Of a stretch of 40,634 bases of DNA, positions 1-7,009 are shown piece by piece. Source of the stretch: Pseudomonadota bacterium. Its GTDB lineage: Bacteria > Pseudomonadota > Gammaproteobacteria > Burkholderiales > Burkholderiaceae_C. How positions within the stretch are numbered: the first letter of the stretch is position 1; each line of letters opens with the position of its first letter. Position numbers and translations under genes: made by a program. The DNA lies in NCBI GenBank assembly GCA_021792835.1, contig JAJYTY010000009.1, positions 1 to 40,634 of the forward strand. The letters are read 5' to 3'. Under the pieces are notes generated by a model. The model was not told the DNA's origin. It saw only the letters and a list, made by a program, of their open reading frames with translations, and did not search any database.

Positions 1-568
1 GTGGTCGGTGCTGCGCCGGAAATGGGTGTGGGTCGGCGCGGCCGCCATCTTCGGCGACCTGTTCGCGATCTCCGCGGTCTCGACCTGGGTCGTGCCCATG
101 TACATCGAGGTGCAGAAGATGGCCGTTGCCGACGCCGCCGTGGTCGGCTCGACGATGGGCCTGGCGCAGGTGGTCGTGCTGCTGGCCGGAGGCTGGCTCG
201 CCGACCGCGTCTCGCGCACCGCGATGCTCAAGACCGGCGCGCTGCTTGCGCTGCTGGCCGCGCTGGGCTTCACCTTCGCCGCGACCACCTCGCTGGGCTG
301 GGGCATGATGCTCGCGCTGGCCGCCTTCAGCGGCATCGTGGTGCTCAGCGGCGGGGCGATCTTCAGCCTGGTCAGCCAGGCCTACGGCGAGACCCTGGCG
401 CCGACCGCCATCGGCTTCGCCGAACTGGGGGGCATCGCTTCCAGTTTCGTGGCTCCGGCGCTGATGGGGCTGATCATCGGCGAGACCCACTCCTTCGCGC
501 AGGCCTTCGGCGCCTTTGCCGCGGTCGAGGCGGCGGTGCTGGTGGTGCTGCTGTGGATCGCCAACTGA
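1..568 (+). CDS. MFS transporter, C-terminal part (5' end outside window)
   Basis: The reading frame is open from the first bases, so this is the tail of a longer gene; the stop is TGA at 566-568. About 189 residues are visible and form five or six hydrophobic helices separated by short loops. One loop, LADRVSRTA, is the charged cytoplasmic loop (D-R-x-x-R type) typical of the major facilitator superfamily between paired helices. The protein would be an inner-membrane permease. It lies 31 bases upstream of the next gene on the same strand and probably shares its operon, so uptake of the aromatic substrate or export of an intermediate is a fair guess. Substrate specificity cannot be read from the fragment. 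An apparent GTG start at 8 is internal, because hydrophobic sequence continues upstream to the window edge. Confidence 0.8.
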   Translation, partial: WSVLRRKWVWVGAAAIFGDLFAISAVSTWVVPMYIEVQKMAVADAAVVGSTMGLAQVVVLLAGGWLADRVSRTAMLKTGALLALLAALGFTFAATTSLGWGMMLALAAFSGIVVLSGGAIFSLVSQAYGETLAPTAIGFAELGGIASSFVAPALMGLIIGETHSFAQAFGAFAAVEAAVLVVLLWIAN

Positions 569-599
569 GGCGCCGACGCGTGGCGGGGAGCATCGTTCG

Positions 600-1235
600 A
601 TGAATGCGCCGACGGTTGCGCTGCGCGACACCGCGGTGCTCGCCCTGCACCTGCAGAACGAGGTGCTGCACGCGCAGGGCAGGATCCGCGTGGGCCTCGG
701 CGAGCACGATCCGCGCCGCGACGCGGTGATGTCCAGCGCCCGGCGCCTGCTGGCGTGGGCACGCGTGCATGATCTGCCGATCGTGTTCGTGCGCATCGCG
801 TTTCGCCCCGGCCACGTCGACGTGATCCAGAACTGCAGGGTGTTCCGCGAGGTGGTGCGCCTGGACGCCATGGTCGAGGGATCCTGGGGCGCCGAGTTCG
901 TCGACACGCTGGCGCCGCTGCCAGGTTCGGAGCGTGAGTTCGTGGTGACCCACCAGCGCATCAGCGCATTCCATGGCACCGGGCTGCGCGACCTGCTGAC
1001 CGCGCTGCGCATCCGCCACCTGGTGGTCGCGGGCGTGTCGACCCATTCGGTGGTCGCCACCAGCGTGGCCGCCGCCGCCGACGCCGGCTACGAGGTGACG
1101 GTGATCGGCGACGCCTGCGCCAGTGCCGACCCGGCGATGCACGAGGCCGCGCTGCGCAGCATGCAACTGGTGGCCGAGGTGCGCGGCATGCGCGAACTCG
1201 ACGCCGACACCGCGCAGGGGGACATCGGTGGCTAG
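600..1235 (+). CDS. Isochorismatase-fold (cysteine hydrolase family) protein without the catalytic triad
   Basis: This 211-residue protein has the isochorismatase/nicotinamidase fold throughout: beta-1 LALHLQNEV (residues 14-22), the SAFHGTGL block (122-129), VVAGVSTHS (142-150) and VTVIGDACAS (166-175). In the family beta-1 carries Asp (DxQN), a Lys precedes the SAF block, and a Cys follows GVxTxx. Here these positions are His17, His118 and Val151, so all three catalytic residues are replaced while the scaffold is intact. Some isochorismatases naturally lack the Cys but keep Asp and Lys. The start is ATG 600; the 3' end overlaps the next gene by 8 bases, which implies translational coupling. 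Hydrolysis of an amide or enol ether would be the default family role, but this copy may be a non-catalytic or re-purposed member. Alignment was done by eye. Confidence 0.85.
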   Translation: MNAPTVALRDTAVLALHLQNEVLHAQGRIRVGLGEHDPRRDAVMSSARRLLAWARVHDLPIVFVRIAFRPGHVDVIQNCRVFREVVRLDAMVEGSWGAEFVDTLAPLPGSEREFVVTHQRISAFHGTGLRDLLTALRIRHLVVAGVSTHSVVATSVAAAADAGYEVTVIGDACASADPAMHEAALRSMQLVAEVRGMRELDADTAQGDIGG

Positions 1236-2043
1236 GGACGTGCGATTCGACTATGGCGGGCGCGTGGCGCTGGTCACCGGAGGCGCCACCAGCCTGGGCG
1301 CGGCGATCGCGCAGGCGCTGCACGGAGCCGGGGCGCAGGTGTGCATCGCCGACGTCGACGCCGCGTCGGGGCAGGCGCTGGCCGACTCGCTGAACCGCGC
1401 GCGCCCGCGCAGTGCCTGGTTCGAGGCCACCGACGTGTCCGACGATGCGTCGATCGCCCGCTGCATCGAGGCGCTGGGCTCCCGCCACGCGCGCCTCGAC
1501 GTGCTGGTCAACAACGCCGTGGTGTACGACGACGGCGGGATCGGCTCGGCGCGCCAGACCTGGCTGAAGGGGCTGGGCGTGAACCTGGTGGGCGGCGCGC
1601 AGGTGCTGGCGCAGGCGCTGGAACTGCTGGCCGCGTCGCCGTCGCCGGCGGTCGTCAACCTGTCCAGCGTGGCCGGCAAGTTCGGCCAGCGCGGGCGCGC
1701 GGTGTATCCGGCGTGCAAGGCGGCGATCCTGCAACTCACGCGGAATCAGGCGGTGGAACTGGCGCCGCGCAACATCCGCGTCAATGCGATCACGCCAGCC
1801 TGGACCTGGTCGGCGGCGCTGGCGCGCCAGGCGGCAGGCAGCCGCGAGCGCGCCGACGCGATCGGCGCCCGGCTGCATCCGCTGGGACGCGTCGGCGACC
1901 TCGCCGACGTCGCCGACGCGGTGCTGTTCCTGTGCTCGGACGCCGCCGCCTTCATCACCGGCGTCGACTTGCCGGTGGACGGGGGATTCAGCGCCCTCGG
2001 CCCCGACCAGGGACATCCTCCCGCGCATTGGTGGAGCGCTTGA
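1228..2043 (+). CDS. Short-chain dehydrogenase/reductase (SDR)
   Basis: A 271-residue classical SDR. It shows the nucleotide-binding TGGATSLG near residue 17, an acidic residue after beta-2 (CIADVDA) that favours NAD(H), NNAVV in place of the usual NNAG, and a catalytic Ser (NLSSVAG) with YPACK as the YxxxK pair. The C-terminal PVDGGF is the usual SDR ending. The start is GTG 1228, chosen because AGGGGG at 1216-1221 is well spaced and because it overlaps the preceding stop; longer frames upstream are shadows of the isochorismatase-like gene. It sits between that gene and the Rieske dioxygenase, so it probably oxidises a hydroxylated intermediate, perhaps a cis-diol or a secondary alcohol. The substrate is not determinable here. 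Confidence 0.88.
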   Translation: MARDVRFDYGGRVALVTGGATSLGAAIAQALHGAGAQVCIADVDAASGQALADSLNRARPRSAWFEATDVSDDASIARCIEALGSRHARLDVLVNNAVVYDDGGIGSARQTWLKGLGVNLVGGAQVLAQALELLAASPSPAVVNLSSVAGKFGQRGRAVYPACKAAILQLTRNQAVELAPRNIRVNAITPAWTWSAALARQAAGSRERADAIGARLHPLGRVGDLADVADAVLFLCSDAAAFITGVDLPVDGGFSALGPDQGHPPAHWWSA

Positions 2044-2188
2044 GACGGGCGCGATGCGCCGCTTGCGCGATGTGGATAGGCGATGCCGCGGCTGGCTAGT
2101 GGTCGGCGAGCGGCTCTGTCAACATGGGCAGACGTCGCCACGCAGCCCCGCGCCGCGCGCGACACGCACGAGGAGGAGGAGCACACGC

Positions 2189-3538
2189 ATGAGCATCTCG
2201 GAAACCACGCTCGCCGGACTGGTCCGACCGGACAGCGTGCACAAGGCGGTCTACACGGATCCGGGGATCTTCGAACTGGAGATGCAGCGCATCTACGGGC
2301 GCGCGTGGGTCTACGTCGGGCACGAAAGCCAGGTTCCGCGGGTCGGCGACTACGTGACCGCGCGCATCGGCGACCAGGAGGTGGTGCTGGTGCGCGCGGC
2401 CGACGGGCAGGTCAGGGTCGTCTACAACCGCTGCCCTCACAAAGGCGCGAAGATCGTCCCCGACGGCGCCGGCAACGCCGGCAAGTTCTTCCGCTGTTCC
2501 TACCATGCCTGGACCTTCAAGCTGGACGGCAGCCATCTGGCTGCGCCGTTGAAGATGGGACTGGAGGGAACCTCGTTCTGCGCCGGGGACCCGCAGTTCT
2601 CGATGGCGCCGCTGGCGCGGGTGGAGTCCTACCGCGGTTTCGTGTTCGCCAGCCAGTGCGCATCGGGGCCGGACCTGCGCAGCTTTCTCGGCGGGGCGAT
2701 CAGTTCCCTGGACAATTTCTGCGACCGCTCGCCCGAAGGCGAGGTCGAGGTCGCCGGCGGAACCTTCCGCGTGCTGCAGCGCTCGAACTGGAAGGTGTTC
2801 TACGAGAACCTGCACGACACGATGCATGCTCGGGTGACCCACCAGTCCTCGGTCGAGGCCGCCCGCGCCGAATGCGAGGCGCTGGGCGAAAAGCCCTTCG
2901 AGCTGCTGATCATGGACGGAAACGGCGAACCCTACGAGTTCTGGGAGAAGCTCGAACTGCGCGCCTACCACTTCGGACACGGCTACATGGAGGGGATCTT
3001 CGATCCGGCCGCGGCGACCCGCGACCCGGTGTCGAAGGCCCACTTCGAGGTGCTCGCGGCGGCTCATGGCGAGCAGCGCGCGCGCGAGATCCTGGGCATG
3101 AACCGCCACAACACGGTGATCTACGGCAGCGGATCGCCGCACACGGTGTTCCAGCAGTTCCGTGTGATCCGCCCGCTTGCGGTGGACCGCACGATGGTCG
3201 AGATCCAGTTGTTCAGGCTCAAGGGCGCGCCGGACGCGGTGTTCGATCGGGCGCTGACCTACACGAACCTGATCAACTCGCCGTCGTCGAACGTGATGCC
3301 CGACGACGTGGAGGTCTACGCGCGCTGCCAGCAGGGCAACGCCACGCGCGGCGGCGACTGGGTCAGCATGCACCGCTACCACGGCACGGACCGCGAACTG
3401 CCCGACGGCATGGTCTCGAGCAACGGCACCAGCGAGCTGCCGATGCGCAACCAGTTCGCCGCCTGGAAGCAGTGGATGCTGGACACCGGCGCGACCGCGC
3501 CGCTCGCACCGCAGGAGGCCCGCCGTGCAGCTGCTTGA
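2189..3538 (+). CDS. Rieske aromatic ring-hydroxylating dioxygenase, alpha (large) subunit
   Basis: A 449-residue oxygenase alpha subunit. The Rieske [2Fe-2S] site is Cys82-x-His84 (RCPHKG) and Cys103-x2-His106 (CSYHAW). The mononuclear iron site is in NWKVFYENLHDTMHARVTH: bridging Asp210, ligands His213 and His218, and a C-terminal Asp in MPDDVEVY as likely third ligand. It would insert both atoms of O2 into an aromatic substrate, with electrons from the reductase encoded at 22701-23678. Start ATG 2189 follows AGGAGGAGGA at 2170-2179, the strongest ribosome-binding site in the region. The beta-subunit gene overlaps its end by 14 bases. The closest recognisable families are anthranilate-, benzoate- and indoleacetate-type dioxygenases; the exact substrate is open. 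Confidence 0.95.
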   Translation: MSISETTLAGLVRPDSVHKAVYTDPGIFELEMQRIYGRAWVYVGHESQVPRVGDYVTARIGDQEVVLVRAADGQVRVVYNRCPHKGAKIVPDGAGNAGKFFRCSYHAWTFKLDGSHLAAPLKMGLEGTSFCAGDPQFSMAPLARVESYRGFVFASQCASGPDLRSFLGGAISSLDNFCDRSPEGEVEVAGGTFRVLQRSNWKVFYENLHDTMHARVTHQSSVEAARAECEALGEKPFELLIMDGNGEPYEFWEKLELRAYHFGHGYMEGIFDPAAATRDPVSKAHFEVLAAAHGEQRAREILGMNRHNTVIYGSGSPHTVFQQFRVIRPLAVDRTMVEIQLFRLKGAPDAVFDRALTYTNLINSPSSNVMPDDVEVYARCQQGNATRGGDWVSMHRYHGTDRELPDGMVSSNGTSELPMRNQFAAWKQWMLDTGATAPLAPQEARRAAA

Positions 3539-4061
3539 TCGCCGATTCGACGTCAGCGTGCGTCCGGTGTCCGGCGCACGTCTCGCGCCCGAGGCGCAGC
3601 GCTCGGTCGAACAGTTCCTGTTCCGCGAAGCCGCACTGCTGGACGACCGCGAGCTCGACGCCTGGCTCGAGCTTTGGGACCCCGACGGCCGCTACTGGGT
3701 GCCGCGCTTCGCCGGACAGTCCGAGCCGTTCACGCAGATCTCGCTGTACTGGGAGGACCGGATCCTGCGCGAAACGCGCGTGCGGCGCCTGGCCAACCCG
3801 CGCAACTGGTCCCAGCAGCCGCCGACCCGCTGCTCGCACCTGGTCGGCAACGTCGCCGTGCAGGGGCTGGACAGCGACGGGCACCTGATCGTGCGCTCGG
3901 CGCTGGTCTACACCGAATGGCGCCTGGAACAGCGCCAGTTCGCCGCGACCGTGCACCACAAACTCGCCGCGCGCGACGACGGCACATGGAGCATGCGCCT
4001 CAAGCGCGTGGACCTGGTCAGCTGCGACGCCGTGCTCGGCAGCCTCGAGCTGTTCATCTGA
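3525..4061 (+). CDS. Rieske dioxygenase, beta (small) subunit
   Basis: A 178-residue SnoaL/NTF2-like subunit of ring-hydroxylating dioxygenases. The N-terminal helix EQFLFREAALLDDRELDAW, then WDPDGRYWVPR, and the later SHLVGNVAV and YTEWRLEQRQFAATVHHKL segments match the family order. It has no metal or cofactor site and plays a structural role in the alpha/beta oligomer. The start is GTG 3525, preceded by AGGAGG at 3512-3517 and overlapping the alpha stop, which is typical for this pair and supports matched expression. A perfect 17-bp hairpin begins 10 bases after the stop, so the transcript probably ends here. Confidence 0.94.
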   Translation: MQLLDRRFDVSVRPVSGARLAPEAQRSVEQFLFREAALLDDRELDAWLELWDPDGRYWVPRFAGQSEPFTQISLYWEDRILRETRVRRLANPRNWSQQPPTRCSHLVGNVAVQGLDSDGHLIVRSALVYTEWRLEQRQFAATVHHKLAARDDGTWSMRLKRVDLVSCDAVLGSLELFI

Positions 4062-4071
4062 CACGGGGGCC

Positions 4072-4109
4072 GGCATCCGATCCGGTGCACGCGCACCGGA
4101 TCGGATGCC
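4072..4109 (+). terminator. Perfect 17-bp hairpin after the dioxygenase genes
   Basis: Two exactly complementary 17-base arms (4072-4088 and 4093-4109) flank a 4-base loop. The stem starts 10 bases beyond the beta-subunit stop. There is no T-run after it, so it is either a weak intrinsic terminator or a 3' stabilising structure. Confidence 0.6.
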
Positions 4110-4198
4110 ACAGGGCACCATGGGCGGGACGGCGCGCCCGCGATCGCCCTGCCGGGGAAGGCCGGCCTGCGGAGTCGCCTGGCACGCAACGTGCTTAT

Positions 4199-4257
4199 CG
4201 CGCAAATACCTAATTGCGCGTCCGCGATTCCTGAAGTATTTTAGATATAAAGAAAAA
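4199..4257 (+). promoter_or_regulatory. Candidate operator and promoter upstream of the AraC-type regulator
   Basis: An inverted repeat CGCGCAA-N8-TTGCGCG spans 4199-4220. It runs into an unusually AT-rich stretch to about 4257. TTGCGC at 4214-4219, then 17 bases, then TATTTT at 4237-4242 is a plausible sigma-70 promoter overlapping the repeat. The regulator start codon lies about 120 bases further on. Autoregulation by the AraC-type protein is the simplest reading; binding is not shown. Confidence 0.4.
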
Positions 4258-4362
4258 GCGAGCCTTGGGGCTTGCGGCGGTGAGGCGGGCGTCGCGGGCA
4301 TCGTGCCCGGACAGCGCGCAGCCGGCGCCAGGGTGTGTTCAGGCGAATCGCCGGAGCATGAG

Positions 4363-5409
4363 ATGGAAAGGTATTCACACCCCGATGGCCGGGGGGCCGA
4401 TGTCGTCGACGCATCCAGGATGTACGGGCATCCGGTGTTTCGCTGCGCCGACCTGCGTGAGTCGCAGCCTTACCTGCGCAGTGCGATCTCCGACCACGAG
4501 CTTCGCTGGGGCGACGGCGACGTCGACGCGGCGCTGTTCACGATCGAGACCCCGCGCCTGCGCCTGATGCTGCTGCGCTACGGCCCCGAGGTCGAGGTCG
4601 AGCCGCATCACTTCGACGATTTCTCGCTGGTGCAGGTTCCGCTGCGAGGCGAGACCGAGATCGACTGCGACGGACATCGCGCGCGCCTCGTTCCGGGGCA
4701 ATCGGCACTCGTGTCGCCGCGCCAGCGCCTGCGCGTGCTGTGGAGCCGGGGCTGCGAGCAGCTCATCATCCGCGTGCCCAACGCGCTGCTGCGCCACGCG
4801 GCCATCGGCGCATGGCGCGGGCCTGGCTTCGAGCGCTCCGGAATCCCGGCGCCGATCACCCGCATCGACGGTGCGCCGAGCCGGACCTGGAACAGCCTGC
4901 TGCGCGCGATCATCGACGTCGCCGGGGACCGCGGGACTCCCGACGAGGCCCATCCCGCCTGGCAGGAATACAACGAACTGGGGATCGCCGTGTTCCTGCT
5001 CACGCTGCAGCACGGCGCGACCCAGGAGCCGCTGCCGCGTTGCCCCGCGCTGCCGCTGCGTCCGGCCTGCGCGCGGGCCGACCTGCTGCCGACCGTGGAA
5101 CACTATGCGCGCTCGCGCATCTGCGCGCCGATCGCGCTGGAGGATCTGGCGCGCGCAGCCGGCGTCAGCCCGCGCACGCTGCATCTGTACTGGAGACGCC
5201 ATTACGGGCTGGGCCCGATGGCCTGGCTGCGCAACCTGCGGCTGGACGTGGCACGCCAGCGCCTGAGCGGGCGTGACGACGCGTCGATCACCGATGTCGC
5301 GCTGGAATGCGGATTCGGCCACCTCGGGCGCTTTTCCGCGTACTACCGGCAGCGATTCGGCGAACTGCCGCGCGACACCGCGGCCATGCGCATGCGCAGC
5401 GGCGCCTGA
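4363..5409 (+). CDS. AraC-family transcriptional regulator
   Basis: A 348-residue regulator. The N-terminal half resembles the AraC_binding_2 ligand domain of activators of aromatic catabolism (FDDFSLVQVPLRGETEI; PGQSALVSPRQRLRVLW). The C-terminal 95 residues carry two helix-turn-helix motifs: LEDLARAAGVSPRTLHLYWR, and ITDVALECGFGHLGRFSAYY followed by RQRFGELP, the standard AraC signature. Start ATG 4363 is chosen because the sequence upstream is AT-rich non-coding DNA carrying a promoter-like element. It lies downstream of the dioxygenase pair on the same strand and converges with the iorB gene (22-bp gap). It probably activates the dioxygenase operon, the iorAB operon, or both in response to an aromatic acid. 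Confidence 0.9.
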   Translation: MERYSHPDGRGADVVDASRMYGHPVFRCADLRESQPYLRSAISDHELRWGDGDVDAALFTIETPRLRLMLLRYGPEVEVEPHHFDDFSLVQVPLRGETEIDCDGHRARLVPGQSALVSPRQRLRVLWSRGCEQLIIRVPNALLRHAAIGAWRGPGFERSGIPAPITRIDGAPSRTWNSLLRAIIDVAGDRGTPDEAHPAWQEYNELGIAVFLLTLQHGATQEPLPRCPALPLRPACARADLLPTVEHYARSRICAPIALEDLARAAGVSPRTLHLYWRRHYGLGPMAWLRNLRLDVARQRLSGRDDASITDVALECGFGHLGRFSAYYRQRFGELPRDTAAMRMRSGA

Positions 5410-5431
5410 GGCAGCCGCCGGCGGGGGTACC

Positions 5432-7009
5432 TCAACCCAGGGCCCGCAAGGCGTCGTCGAAGCGCGAGCCGCCGGCCTCGGACAACGCGATCCGGCGCAG
5501 CTCGGCCACGCGCTGCGCCGCCTGCGCACTGCCATGCAGCCCGCGGGCCGCCGCGAGCAGGCGGTCGAAGCGCCCGCTGCCGCGCGCGTGAGTGTCCGAG
5601 TATCCCTTGACCAGGCGCCGGCAGCGCAGCATCTCCACCGCCAGCGCATAGTCGTCGCGCGCCACGCGCTGCACGCTGTCCAGCCACTGTTGCAGGTGCT
5701 CGCACTCCTGCGCGTGGCGAAGGCTCGCGCGGCGCCAGCGCCGCATTCCGGCAAGCAGGCGCAGCTGCAGGTAACCCCACAACTGCGAGCTGCGCAGGCG
5801 GCGTCCCTTGCGCAGCAACGCGCCGGCCACGCGCTGCGCCGCAGGCGACTCCAGCACGCGACCGCCCAGGCGCCGCGGCAGCAGCCCGCAAAGCTCCTCC
5901 AGCCGCGGATGCAGGAAATCCTCGACGCCCACCGGCTCGTGCGCGCCGACCCCCACCTCGCCACGAATGCGCGCGAAGCGTTCCTCGCGCGACTTCAGTT
6001 CGGCGACGCGGATGACGTCGTCGTAGGCCATCGCCACCGCGATCCACTGCGCGGCCTCGCGGGTCAGCGCATGGTCCGCCTGGCGCGCCGCATCCCCGGT
6101 GTCGAGCGCGGCGATGTGGGCGACCCGCTGCAGGTACTGCCGACCGTAGTCCAGGTCCTGGAAGTCGACGACGCGCTGCAGGCCCTCACCAAGCATGTCC
6201 CAGGCCGGAGCCGGAAAGTCCCGGCGGATATGCTCGAGCAGCGGCTGCAGCAGCGGGCTGGCCGCGCGTTCGGGTAGCGCGCGCGGCGCGGTGACCATGC
6301 GATCCGGCCCGAGCACCCGCGGCGGCGCGGCCGCGGCGGCCGCGTCGCGCCCGGCGCGCAGCGCGCGCAGGCTGGCTTCGACGCCGACCCCGCTGTCGCG
6401 CACCACGATCTCGAAGTCCGCGGCCGCGAACGGCAGCGCGCCACTGCCGGCGAGCGCCCCGAACAGGCTCGCCGAGATCACGCTGGAGGCCGCCACCGCC
6501 AGCGCCTGCATGTCGGCCGCGACGAGGCGCCGCGCGCTGGCGCGCACCTGCTCGAGCACGCGTTCGCCGTCGGCCACGCCGTTGCCGGCCACGGTCTTCT
6601 CGTCCACGGAGAAGGCGCGGTGCGTGCTCGTGATCACCGTGGTCCGCGCCGGCGTCACGAAACCGCGCAGCGCGGCGCGGCCTGCCTCCATCAGTTCGGC
6701 CGCGATCAGCACGTCGACATCACCCGGCACGGGCATCTGCGCCAGCACCGGCGTGCGCCCCTGCGGATCGGGCGGCACCAGTTCGAGGTAGTAGATCGTC
6801 GCGCCGGTGCGCTGCGCGACGCCGGCCACCGACGTCGCCTGCGCGATCCAGCCGCGCGCCTCGGCCAGCGCGACGATCCAGTCAACCAGCACACCGCCGC
6901 CCTGGCCGCCCAGGGCCATCACGGCGATGTTGATCGGCGCGCCGCGCGGCGACTCCGTGCCTGGCGCGCTCGCCTGTTCGCTCGCCTGTCCGCTCGCTTG
7001 CGCACTCAT
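5432..7009 (-). CDS. iorB: Indolepyruvate:ferredoxin oxidoreductase-type protein, IorB (gamma domain plus C-terminal extension)
   Basis: A 525-residue protein. After a short Ala/Ser/Gln-rich leader, residues from about 30 to 220 form the pyruvate:ferredoxin oxidoreductase gamma domain, starting INIAVMALGGQGGGVLVDW and continuing through SVAGVAQRTGATIYYLELV. The remaining 300 residues are helical and Arg-rich and match the extension (DUF6537 type) found in long IorB proteins. Start ATG 7009 overlaps the iorA stop as ATGA, so the two are translationally coupled. With IorA it would oxidatively decarboxylate an aryl-2-oxoacid such as indolepyruvate or phenylpyruvate to the aryl-acetyl-CoA, passing electrons to ferredoxin. 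The gene ends 22 bp from the AraC gene. Confidence 0.88.
   Translation of the reverse strand: MSAQASGQASEQASAPGTESPRGAPINIAVMALGGQGGGVLVDWIVALAEARGWIAQATSVAGVAQRTGATIYYLELVPPDPQGRTPVLAQMPVPGDVDVLIAAELMEAGRAALRGFVTPARTTVITSTHRAFSVDEKTVAGNGVADGERVLEQVRASARRLVAADMQALAVAASSVISASLFGALAGSGALPFAAADFEIVVRDSGVGVEASLRALRAGRDAAAAAAPPRVLGPDRMVTAPRALPERAASPLLQPLLEHIRRDFPAPAWDMLGEGLQRVVDFQDLDYGRQYLQRVAHIAALDTGDAARQADHALTREAAQWIAVAMAYDDVIRVAELKSREERFARIRGEVGVGAHEPVGVEDFLHPRLEELCGLLPRRLGGRVLESPAAQRVAGALLRKGRRLRSSQLWGYLQLRLLAGMRRWRRASLRHAQECEHLQQWLDSVQRVARDDYALAVEMLRCRRLVKGYSDTHARGSGRFDRLLAAARGLHGSAQAAQRVAELRRIALSEAGGSRFDDALRALG

Noticed and set aside
961-2028. Long minus-strand reading frame opposite the SDR gene
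   Set aside because: Arg/Ala/His-rich low-complexity translation with no family motif; it is the antisense shadow of a clear SDR in GC-rich DNA.
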